Source: Holosporales bacterium (GTDB lineage Bacteria > Pseudomonadota > Alphaproteobacteria > BNTO01). Taken from it: 9,367 nt of DNA. The translations under genes were made by a program, and so were the position numbers. The stretch is taken from NCBI GenBank assembly GCA_031257795.1, contig JAIRNW010000053.1:1-9367 (forward strand), given 5' to 3'. Under the pieces are notes generated by a model. That model was not told the origin of the DNA, did not search any database, and saw only the letters and a program-made list of their open reading frames with translations. Positions 3,970 through 9,367 of this stretch are shown piece by piece (within the stretch, counting starts at the first letter, position 1; each line of letters begins with the position of its first letter).

Positions 3970-5553
3970 ATGTTAAGTAAAAATAAAAAGCTATTATTAT
4001 TTTCGTCATATTTTGTTGTTTTGCTGGGGTGTTTCAGCCAATGCGCATTAGCTGGATCCGATGTTCAATCGTCGCAGGCTGGTGCGGCAGAAAAAGCTCC
4101 TGAGAATGCGCAAAAAGGAGAGACATCTTCAGATGCAAGCGCTAGTAAAGATAGTAATGTAGCAACCACGAAAACTGGCGATGCCAAAAACGCCACTGAG
4201 AATGTGCAAAAAGTAGAGACATCTTCAGATGCAAGCGCTAGTAAAGATAGTGATGTAGCAACCACGAAAACTGGCGATGCCAAAAACGCCACTGATAATG
4301 GGCCAAAAGTAGAGGCATCTTCGGATGCAAGCATATATAATAAGAACGTGAATAATGTGCGAAAAGTAGAGGCGTCTTCAGATGCAAGCATATATAATAA
4401 GAACGTGAATAATATGCCAAATAATCAGGTTATACTAGATGCCCTTAACAAGGGTGATCCCGCAAAGTCTGCTGCAAGCATATATAATAAGAACGTGAAC
4501 GTGAATAATATGCCAAATAATAATGCCACTTCTCAATCGAACGGCGATCAAACTGCTACGACATCATCAACAGAGTCCTCCGCAGGTAGACAAACAGGCG
4601 CTGTACAAGCTACACCGGACGCAACCAAGGTTGTTGAAACTTCCACGAAAGAAAAAACTAACGAGACACCGGATGCAACAGCTAATAAAGTCGTGGAAAC
4701 CTCAAAAGGAGGGACTTCAGCTGACAAGATTGTGGAAACCTCAAAAGAAGAAGCTCCAACCACCATTGACCCCAATATAGCTAATCAGTTGCTGTCAGAA
4801 ATAAATTTCAAAGAAGACGCTAAACAAAAAGGTGTACAGGATAACGTAGCTAACAAAAACATTGGAACAAATAGACAAGCCACACCACAGGTTATACTAG
4901 ATGCCCTTAACAAAAGTGATCCTGCAAAGGCTGCTGCAACTCCTGCGAACGGGCAAACGTGCACACCTTCAGCTGCTCCGGATGGTAATACTGACAAAAT
5001 TGCTGGTGGTCCATCGCCGGATTCTTCTACGTCAGCCAGCACAACAACCACTGGGGTGTCTTCAAAAGAAGGAACAAAAGGCAAAGATACAACCCCTCCG
5101 GCACCTGGAACGCCTCCTGTTGTGTCCCCTTCTGGCTGTAACCCAGCACCATCCAGCAAGCCTTCTGCTGCAGATGATCCTTCTAGCACAGGAACATCAG
5201 TACCATCCAGCAAGCCTTCTGCTACAGACCCTTCTGGCTGTAACCCAGTACCATCCAGCAAGCCTTCTGCGGCAGACCCTTCTGATAAAGAAGAGGCAAA
5301 AGCCACTTCTGCGACGCCTAACACAACGCCCCCTGTAACTCCTTCTGGGGAAGATACTGGAAAGCGACAGATTGTTGTAAGAATTTCTGGAACAGGTGTC
5401 CAGTCACCACAAGCCCCCCAGCCAGAGGAGCACAATGTGAAAAACAATGGTATAAGCAGATCATGCCGCACTCAAGATGGAAAGACTATTAATATCATCG
5501 TGTTCGTTGGCAAAAACCAGGGATCAATAAGCGGTATGAATAAAAGTAAGTAG
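3970..5553 (+). CDS. Exported, intrinsically disordered repeat-rich protein of unknown family
   Basis: I do not recognise this protein. I take the ATG at 3970 (527 residues): purines (GGAAAAAGGA) precede it, and it gives a clean signal peptide, MLSKNKK then a hydrophobic LLLFSSYFVVLLG, with ALA cleavage after residue 28. An in-frame TTG at 3943 would add nine residues and spoil the signal. LLGC at residues 18-21 could alternatively act as a weak lipobox. The mature protein is almost wholly Ser/Thr/Ala/Asn/Lys/Pro, hence disordered. It has 32-residue repeats (45-108), 19-residue SIYNKNVNN repeats (113-150), two distant copies of QVILDALNK(G/S)DPAK (153 and 307), VVETS repeats, and PSSKPSA repeats (about 387-437). 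Only the last ~90 residues, with RQIVVRISG and TINIIVFVGKNQG strands, look structured. Surface or secreted location is inferred. A perfect CtrA box lies upstream. Confidence 0.85.
   Translation: MLSKNKKLLLFSSYFVVLLGCFSQCALAGSDVQSSQAGAAEKAPENAQKGETSSDASASKDSNVATTKTGDAKNATENVQKVETSSDASASKDSDVATTKTGDAKNATDNGPKVEASSDASIYNKNVNNVRKVEASSDASIYNKNVNNMPNNQVILDALNKGDPAKSAASIYNKNVNVNNMPNNNATSQSNGDQTATTSSTESSAGRQTGAVQATPDATKVVETSTKEKTNETPDATANKVVETSKGGTSADKIVETSKEEAPTTIDPNIANQLLSEINFKEDAKQKGVQDNVANKNIGTNRQATPQVILDALNKSDPAKAAATPANGQTCTPSAAPDGNTDKIAGGPSPDSSTSASTTTTGVSSKEGTKGKDTTPPAPGTPPVVSPSGCNPAPSSKPSAADDPSSTGTSVPSSKPSATDPSGCNPVPSSKPSAADPSDKEEAKATSATPNTTPPVTPSGEDTGKRQIVVRISGTGVQSPQAPQPEEHNVKNNGISRSCRTQDGKTINIIVFVGKNQGSISGMNKSK
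4102..4341 (+). repeat. 96-bp tandem repeat, two full units plus a partial third
   Basis: Unit starts fall at 4102, 4198 and 4294. Units 1 and 2 differ at only 3 of 96 positions by eye, each difference changing an amino acid. The third unit keeps the first half only and then passes into the 57-bp repeat. Each unit encodes 32 residues starting ENAQKGETSSDASASKDS. The near identity indicates recent duplication. Confidence 0.9.
4306..4419 (+). repeat. 57-bp tandem repeat encoding the SIYNKNVNN unit
   Basis: Two units starting at 4306 and 4363 encode KVEASSDASIYNKNVNNVR-type 19-mers. The block GCAAGCATATATAATAAG occurs a third time near 4474, where the following AACGTG is itself duplicated, giving NKNVNVNN. 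Confidence 0.85.
4426..4477 (+). repeat. 52-bp dispersed direct repeat, copy 1 (second copy at 4888-4939)
   Basis: CAGGTTATACTAGATGCCCT and the following bases recur at 4888-4939 with only a few changes. Both are in frame and encode QVILDALNK(G/S)DPAK(S/A)AA at residues 153 and 307 of the disordered exported protein. This hydrophobic, probably helical motif stands out from the polar background and may be a short binding motif. Confidence 0.85.
4888..4939 (+). repeat. 52-bp dispersed direct repeat, copy 2
   Basis: Second copy of the element at 4426-4477, encoding QVILDALNKSDPAKAAA. It lies 462 bp downstream of the first, a multiple of three, so both copies are in the same frame. Confidence 0.85.
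5128..5281 (+). repeat. Pro/Ser-rich repeat (PSSKPSA units)
   Basis: CCATCCAGCAAGCCTTCTGC recurs exactly at 5149, 5203 and 5251 (spacings 54 and 48 bp, both multiples of three). The longer block encoding PSGCNP(A/V)PSSKPSA appears at 5128 and 5230. It resembles the Pro/Ser spacers of cell-envelope proteins; that comparison is compositional only. Confidence 0.85.
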
Positions 5554-5618
5554 ACTTATGGTGTCTGCGGCGCGATGTGGCGCGATATTGCGTTTGTGCA
5601 GTGTAACACCGTGCCTGC

Positions 5619-5665
5619 GCGGCAACAATTACCAAGTTCTTTTCGTAACAGCGTATAGTTGCCGC
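5619..5665. other. Inverted repeat across the PBP1A gene 3' end
   Basis: GCGGCAAC (5619-5626) and GTTGCCGC (5658-5665) form a perfect 8-bp stem around a 31-nt loop containing the PBP1A stop codon (5629-5631). It lies at the convergent junction of the two genes (5554-5628 noncoding). No T-run follows in the direction of PBP1A transcription, so terminator function is unproven. The noncoding stretch also has GGCGCGAT twice with a 10-bp period (5569-5586). Confidence 0.35.
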
Positions 5666-8382
5666 AAAAAGCAATCAGCAACGGGGAGGGCAACTCTCGC
5701 CCCCCCTTCGTGTTTTCCAAGTGAACGTGGTGTTGGATAGCCAATAAAAACCGCAAGAACCAACGAATCGCCACGCTTCAGCAAACAACGAGAAACGGCA
5801 CGGCCAAATCCTGTGGCACCACCTGACTCAGCGGCACGGCCAGATCCAGTTATTTCAGCATTTTCCGCCACTTCAACGCATCCGCTCACTTCAGTTGAAC
5901 AAAATCCCAAATTTTCCTTAGCTTCAATGCCGCATATAAACCAAGCGTCTTTAAAATCTCCAGATGTCCCAGTTTTCCCATACAACTCCACCGGGAAATC
6001 GGCGAAATTCACCAGTTTCTTCCCGGTCCCCTCTCTTACGACGCCCCTCAGCATATGCTTCATTTGCATTAAGTGTTCGTGCGCTATAACCTTTTTCCTC
6101 TGTCTTTTCTGGAAAATGATTTTATCGGTGTCGAGATGGCTCGTTATATTTATGAAAAAGGTAGGATCCACGCGGTATCCCCCATTAAAAAACGCGGCAA
6201 AAGCAGCTGCCATCCGCACAACAGTCGTCTCCTTCACACCAAGAGCCGCCACAATGCTTTTGGGCAAACTATCAACGACCCCAAGCTCCACAGCAGTCTT
6301 CGCGACATTCCTCATTCCAACTTTTGACGCCAAAATCGCCGTAAAAACATTTCTTGACCTGACGAACCCCTCGTACAAACTCATCAATCCGCCGTAGACC
6401 GCCTTGTTGTAATTACGCGGGCTGTATTCCCGGTTTGTCCCCTTCCCAAAAGTAACCGGCTTTTCCACAAGTTTAGAGTGCTCGAAAAATCCTTTTCTAA
6501 GGGCCGCGAGATAAACAAACGGCTTGAAGGTCGAGGCGGGCTGACGCATAGCCTGCGTTGCGCAGTTGAATGTGTTGAGCTCGAAAGAATACCCCCCGGT
6601 TACGGCCAAAACCTCACCGGATTTGGCATCCAACAATACTGCGCCCCCCGTCACCTCAGGAATTTGAAACAATACACAATCACCAAAAGTTTGTGAGTTC
6701 GTCGATTCAGCTCCCCCGTGCACAGAATATCCACCTGTCAAAATCTCTTCCTCTTCTGTACGGTCAAAACCACTTCCCCCCATATCAGGATCATAAGCAT
6801 CAACGTCTTGCTCTCTCCTCACTAAGACGACATCTCCAGGCCGCACGCGCTTAGAGATATCCAACGCCGGACTCAGCAATTTAGTTATTTCCCCATTCGG
6901 AAGGCCTATGAAAATGTCGGCAGCGCGGCGCGCATCCTGCCCCAAATTCTTTTGATGACCAGCGGCAGTTTTAACAGACCGCACAATCGTCAAAACAACC
7001 GCCGGAATTGCCCTAAACTCCCTCGGAATACTGAGCTTCCTCAAATTCGCCTTCCAATCGCCCAACTCAATATTACACAAAGCCCCGCGCCACCGCGGAT
7101 GCCTCTTATCGTACTGCTCAAGCCCAAAACGCACCGCATTATCCAGCAAAACCTGCAAATCCGCATCAAGAGAAAGCGTGGCCTCGATGCCCGAATTATA
7201 CGTCCGCTCCTCCCCGTACATCCGTATCAGCTCTCTACGGGCTTCTTCCACAAAAAAAGCATTCTTCCCCTCTTGCTCCGCGGCCTCCGTCTGTGTGTAC
7301 ATACGAATTGGCTCGCTTACCGCCCTCTCGTAATCCTCCCCAGAGATGAAGCCGTTTTGCCTCATCCTCGCCAAAACCCAGTTTCTCCGGCTGAGCAGGC
7401 GTTGTGGATTTTTGAATGGGTCATGCTTGGTTGGAGCCTTCGGCAGAGAAGCCAAAGCCGCACACTCTGAAAGGCTCAGATCCCGCAGCGCCTTGCAAAA
7501 ACACCTTTTCGCCGCCATTGCAACTCCGTAACTGCCACCGCCTAAATATATTTGGTTCAAATACAATTCTAAAATCCGATCTTTATTCAGGAAATGCTCC
7601 ATACGAAAGGCCAATATCGCCTCTTTCATTTTCGTTTGCAGGCTGCGCTTTTTCCCCGCAAAAAAAACTTTCGCCACTTGTTGCGTTATGGTGGAGGCCC
7701 CAACAGGGCTTTTGCCCCAACGTTTAGCGCAAGTGTTCGTGATGATCGCGCGAATTATTCCGGCAAAATCCACGCCGCAGTGTGTATAAAAATTTTTGTC
7801 TTCAGCCGCTATGAAAGCATGAATTAGTCTTGGCGGGATGTCCGACAAATGCACGTATTCGCGGCGCTCGTGAGCGTAAGTTTGGATCAATGTTCCAAAC
7901 CGGTCGTAAATATGCGTGACGGACGTCGGCTGGTAATATTGCAAAAAGTGGTAATCCGGTAGGTCGCGCCCATACTTAAACAGGACAGCAAAGAGAAGCG
8001 CAAAGGCTAGAAGAACGGGGATTGCCAGGAACGTCGCCACCCTAACCAAACAGCGCGAGAGGATTGGCGGCTGCGAGGTTTTCGCGGAAGCTTCAACGGC
8101 TGTATCTTGCACTTCAGAGTGGAACTCCTCCTCTGTTAGTTGCCTCTCTAAACAGTAAGCAGAATGCACATCTTGGGAGGAAGGCGCCGAATCGCCACTT
8201 GAATGATCACACTCAGCTACGCTTTTGCTTTTCGTGTTTTCTTTCGAAGACTCTGAGCAAGAAAGTTCTGGAATTTGTATAAGAATTTTGTTTTTTGTAC
8301 GATTAGCCGGCAAAGTAGCAACGAAAGTAAGTCGTTCATAATAGAAAGCTTGGCGTGAATTATTTTTAAAAACAAGGGACAA
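5629..8382 (-). CDS. mrcA: Penicillin-binding protein 1A (bifunctional transglycosylase/transpeptidase)
   Basis: Class A penicillin-binding protein, inner-membrane enzyme that polymerises lipid II glycan strands and cross-links the peptides in the periplasm. Numbering from the TTG at 8382 (917 residues): one membrane segment at about 115-135; glycosyltransferase family 51 domain with catalytic E194 in AEDKNFYTHCG, GASTITQQVAK near 228 and the KEAILAFRMEHFL and LELYLNQIYLGGGSYG motifs; transpeptidase domain with S617-TFK (SxxK), SRN (676-678) and KTGTSGD (803). All catalytic motifs are present. Oddities: an open ~90-residue polar N-terminal extension before a normal-looking start, extra sequence in the linker domain (about 455-490 and 535-575), and a ~50-residue Gly/Ala/Glu-rich insertion at about 819-872. 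The start is uncertain: the TTG lacks a well-spaced ribosome site, while GTG at 8112 (residue 91) has GAGGAGGAG about 12 nt upstream. A run of seven G (minus strand, 5706-5700) lies near the C-terminus. It follows tpiA on the same strand. Confidence 0.95.
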   Translation of the reverse strand: MSLVFKNNSRQAFYYERLTFVATLPANRTKNKILIQIPELSCSESSKENTKSKSVAECDHSSGDSAPSSQDVHSAYCLERQLTEEEFHSEVQDTAVEASAKTSQPPILSRCLVRVATFLAIPVLLAFALLFAVLFKYGRDLPDYHFLQYYQPTSVTHIYDRFGTLIQTYAHERREYVHLSDIPPRLIHAFIAAEDKNFYTHCGVDFAGIIRAIITNTCAKRWGKSPVGASTITQQVAKVFFAGKKRSLQTKMKEAILAFRMEHFLNKDRILELYLNQIYLGGGSYGVAMAAKRCFCKALRDLSLSECAALASLPKAPTKHDPFKNPQRLLSRRNWVLARMRQNGFISGEDYERAVSEPIRMYTQTEAAEQEGKNAFFVEEARRELIRMYGEERTYNSGIEATLSLDADLQVLLDNAVRFGLEQYDKRHPRWRGALCNIELGDWKANLRKLSIPREFRAIPAVVLTIVRSVKTAAGHQKNLGQDARRAADIFIGLPNGEITKLLSPALDISKRVRPGDVVLVRREQDVDAYDPDMGGSGFDRTEEEEILTGGYSVHGGAESTNSQTFGDCVLFQIPEVTGGAVLLDAKSGEVLAVTGGYSFELNTFNCATQAMRQPASTFKPFVYLAALRKGFFEHSKLVEKPVTFGKGTNREYSPRNYNKAVYGGLMSLYEGFVRSRNVFTAILASKVGMRNVAKTAVELGVVDSLPKSIVAALGVKETTVVRMAAAFAAFFNGGYRVDPTFFINITSHLDTDKIIFQKRQRKKVIAHEHLMQMKHMLRGVVREGTGKKLVNFADFPVELYGKTGTSGDFKDAWFICGIEAKENLGFCSTEVSGCVEVAENAEITGSGRAAESGGATGFGRAVSRCLLKRGDSLVLAVFIGYPTPRSLGKHEGGARVALPVADCFLRQLYAVTKRTW
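5796..5868 (-). repeat. 36-bp tandem repeat in the PBP1A C-terminal insertion
   Basis: CGGCACGGCCA starts at 5796 and again at 5832, a period of 36 bp, encoding TGSGRAAESGGA followed by TGFGRAVSRCLL (12-residue units). It lies in the segment inserted between the KTG motif region and the last strands of the transpeptidase domain. The repeat suggests the insertion grew by local duplication. Confidence 0.6.
6672..6708 (+). repeat. Dispersed ~38-bp element, copy D (inside PBP1A)
   Basis: Aligned with 8407-8444 in the same orientation, 32 of 38 columns match by eye with one single-base gap. The shared blocks are ATACAC, TCACCAAAAG and GAGTTCGTCGAT. Here it lies in the PBP1A coding sequence (opposite strand) and encodes ESTNSQTFGDCVL, residues about 559-571, in a stretch that is longer than usual for the family. 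Confidence 0.6.
6929..6966 (-). repeat. Dispersed ~38-bp element, copy C (inside PBP1A, diverged)
   Basis: On the minus strand this contains CATCAAAAGAATT followed by a G-rich stretch, like copy B read on the minus strand (CATCAAAAGAATTGG). It encodes GHQKNLGQDARRA at about residues 473-486 of PBP1A, again in an extra segment of the linker domain. The match is shorter than for copy D, and chance similarity is possible. Confidence 0.35.
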
Positions 8383-8406
8383 TCCCCAATCAACGAAAGT
8401 CTACGT

Positions 8407-8444
8407 ATACACCGTCACCAAAAGAATTGCGAGTTCGTCGATCC
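8407..8444 (+). repeat. Dispersed ~38-bp element, copy A (between PBP1A and tpiA)
   Basis: This is the reference copy, in the noncoding gap between tpiA and PBP1A. It shares 32 of 38 aligned columns with 6672-6708 inside PBP1A, and a more diverged resemblance to 190-228 and 6929-6966. A fifth weak resemblance (TATAC, a GT-AC block and AAAAGAA, read on the minus strand) lies at about 5637-5657. Confidence 0.6.
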
Positions 8445-8479
8445 GTCGCGCAGGCATTGGCGGCAAAAGCTGCGACGAC
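8445..8479. other. Imperfect hairpin downstream of tpiA
   Basis: GTCGCGCAG (8445-8453) pairs with CTGCGACGAC (8470-8479) as a 9-bp stem with one bulged A and a 16-nt loop. It starts 7 nt after the tpiA stop, in the direction of transcription. No U-tract follows at once, so it is at most a weak attenuator or an mRNA end-stabilising structure between tpiA and PBP1A. The remainder of the gap (8383-8444) is mostly the dispersed repeat. Confidence 0.3.
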
Positions 8480-8485
8480 TGACCA

Positions 8486-9217
8486 TTACGAGCCAGTCAA
8501 CATTTTGTAAAAATCGGGAGCCAAGCTACTGCGGCCAACCAGTACGCCAGAGATATTGTTTGCGCGCAAAATATCGTTGCAGTTGTAGATTGTGACTCCC
8601 CCGCCGTAAAGCACTTTCGCCCATGTTAGCTCATGTATAAATGAGTGAATTTCTGAAATCTCCTCGTACTGTGGCGTTTGCTGAGCTCCTATTGCCCAGA
8701 CTGGCTCGTACGCAATCAGCGCGGCGGGGGTGGTTTGCGATGGCTGGAAGGCGAAAGCAAGTGGAGCGAGCTGGTCCTTTATCACCTCGAAAGCCCTGCC
8801 CGCCTCCCTTTCTTGCAACGATTCCCCAACGCACACTATCGGAATTTGCCGCTGTTGCAGGGCAGCTCTCACTTTGGCGGCGATGAGCTCATTAGACTCG
8901 CAGTAGATCCTGCGCCTCTCGCTGTGTCCAATGATGACGTAGCTAACTCCAATTTCCGCTAACACCGAACAAGGAATGTCGCCCGTACAGTTGGTTTCGT
9001 ACGCTGCGCAATCCTGTGCGCCGATTCTTATGAAAGGCTGGCGGGCGGCATAGTCCGCAAAAGCAGAGACCGCATAGGCAAGCAGGGCTGCAGGTGGGCA
9101 CAGAACGAGATCATTGATCGAATCACAATCCGTACATACAGCCCTATTAAGATTATCAATCAGAAGCTTCCTACCATTAGACTTCCAATTCGCAACTACC
9201 AGCTTTCTCCCTTCCAT
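8486..9217 (-). CDS. tpiA: Triose-phosphate isomerase
   Basis: Interconverts dihydroxyacetone phosphate and glyceraldehyde 3-phosphate in glycolysis and gluconeogenesis; a cytoplasmic (beta/alpha)8 barrel. The 243-residue length is normal. Active-site residues are present: N10 and K12 in VANWKSN, H98 and E100 in IIGHSERR, and catalytic base E171 in AYEPVWAIG. The phosphate-gripping loops deviate: loop 6 reads PVWAIGAQQTP where the usual form is PVWAIGTGKT(A/P), and loop 7 reads YGGG instead of the nearly universal YGGS. Loop 8 is GVLVGRSSL. I chose the ATG at 9217 (preceded by GGAG at a short distance, and giving the expected MxxRKLVVANWK start) over a TTG four codons upstream. It is followed on the same strand by PBP1A. 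Function is very likely conserved, though loop-closure chemistry may differ. Confidence 0.96.
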   Translation of the reverse strand: MEGRKLVVANWKSNGRKLLIDNLNRAVCTDCDSINDLVLCPPAALLAYAVSAFADYAARQPFIRIGAQDCAAYETNCTGDIPCSVLAEIGVSYVIIGHSERRRIYCESNELIAAKVRAALQQRQIPIVCVGESLQEREAGRAFEVIKDQLAPLAFAFQPSQTTPAALIAYEPVWAIGAQQTPQYEEISEIHSFIHELTWAKVLYGGGVTIYNCNDILRANNISGVLVGRSSLAPDFYKMLTGS

Positions 9218-9229
9218 TATTCTCCACAA

Positions 9230-9266
9230 AACTTCTGCCTATATACATTTCAAACCCTAACCCCGC
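9230..9266. other. Gap between the edge ORF and tpiA
   Basis: Thirty-seven bases without a gene. CCCTAA (9255-9260) and TTAGGG (9272-9277) form a short 6-bp inverted repeat whose right arm lies in the end of the edge ORF; no T-run follows. No convincing promoter hexamers for tpiA are seen here, so tpiA may be transcribed from further upstream. Confidence 0.25.
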
Positions 9267-9367
9267 CTATTTTAGGGAATCTATTCCAAGCTTTTTAAAA
9301 AGTCCCATTGTTTTTTTCGGGATTTCAGATACATGCCACACATCATTAATCCTTATTTTATACATAG
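9267..9367 (-). CDS. Unrecognised small or partial ORF at right edge
   Basis: Minus-strand frame open from the window edge to a TAG at 9269-9267. An ATG at 9365-9363 would give 32 residues beginning MYKIRINDVWHVSEIPKK and ending GIDSLK; the frame may also simply be the 3' end of a longer gene beyond the window. The composition (Lys/Ile-rich, mixed hydrophobic) looks like protein, but I do not recognise it. It precedes tpiA on the same strand with a 49-nt gap, so it could belong to the same transcript. Too short to exclude chance. Confidence 0.35.
   Translation of the reverse strand, partial: MYKIRINDVWHVSEIPKKTMGLFKKLGIDSLK

Noticed and set aside
4102..4524. Possible CRISPR-like repeat array
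   Set aside because: The repeats are long, directly adjacent with no unique spacers, and in coding frame, so they are protein-level tandem repeats.
4785..5471. Minus-strand frame of 228 codons opposite the 527-residue protein gene
   Set aside because: Antisense shadow of low-complexity Pro/Ser/Thr repeats; the sense frame has a signal peptide, promoter elements and a clean start.
5813..6397. Plus-strand frame of 194 codons opposite PBP1A
   Set aside because: It lies over the transpeptidase domain with its SRN and KTG motifs on the minus strand, so it is a shadow frame.
9291..9302. CTTTTTAAAAAG palindrome as a terminator
   Set aside because: It has no loop or GC-rich stem and falls within the open frame at the right edge.

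Overview
The window looks like a chromosome segment of an alphaproteobacterium, probably a host-associated or intracellular lineage (Rickettsiales/Holosporales-like). The key evidence is an unmistakable CtrA cell-cycle response regulator at 275-997, a regulator confined to Alphaproteobacteria. The host-associated reading is inference: it rests on the AT-rich intergenic DNA, an insertion sequence, and three exported, repeat-rich proteins of no recognisable family packed between core genes.

Layout, left to right. Positions 1-185 hold one end of an insertion sequence, probably ISAs1 family. Its transposase start (minus strand) runs off the left edge and its terminal repeat seems to end about 90 bp before ctrA. 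On the plus strand, ctrA (275-997) is followed after 11 nt by a gene for an exported 577-residue protein (1009-2742). Its ribosome-binding site overlaps the ctrA stop, so the two look co-transcribed. A convergent intergenic stretch (2743-2894) carries two inverted repeats. Then comes a minus-strand gene (2895-3767) for an exported 290-residue protein: signal peptide, 11-residue amphipathic repeats, Pro/Gln repeats and a Met/Asn/Gly/Tyr-rich tail. An AT-rich divergent promoter region (3768-3969) contains a perfect CtrA box (TTAA-N7-TTAAC at 3899-3914) and a one-mismatch box on the other strand. The plus-strand gene at 3970-5553 encodes an exported, disordered 527-residue protein with several families of repeats. 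The right part is on the minus strand: a class A penicillin-binding protein (mrcA-type PBP1A, 5629-8382), triose-phosphate isomerase (tpiA, 8486-9217), and the 3' end or whole of a small unrecognised ORF at the right edge.

How the parts may fit together (inference): CtrA made at the left may directly control the divergent pair of exported proteins through the box between them. The locus would then tie cell-cycle control to envelope or surface proteins, next to a peptidoglycan synthase. Points worth following up are the CtrA box; a dispersed element of about 40 bp found both between genes and inside the PBP1A reading frame; a nine-G tract in the first exported protein gene (possible phase variation); paired substitutions in loops 6 and 7 of triose-phosphate isomerase; and the insertion sequence beside ctrA. 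No tRNA, rRNA, CRISPR array or clear rho-independent terminator was seen.
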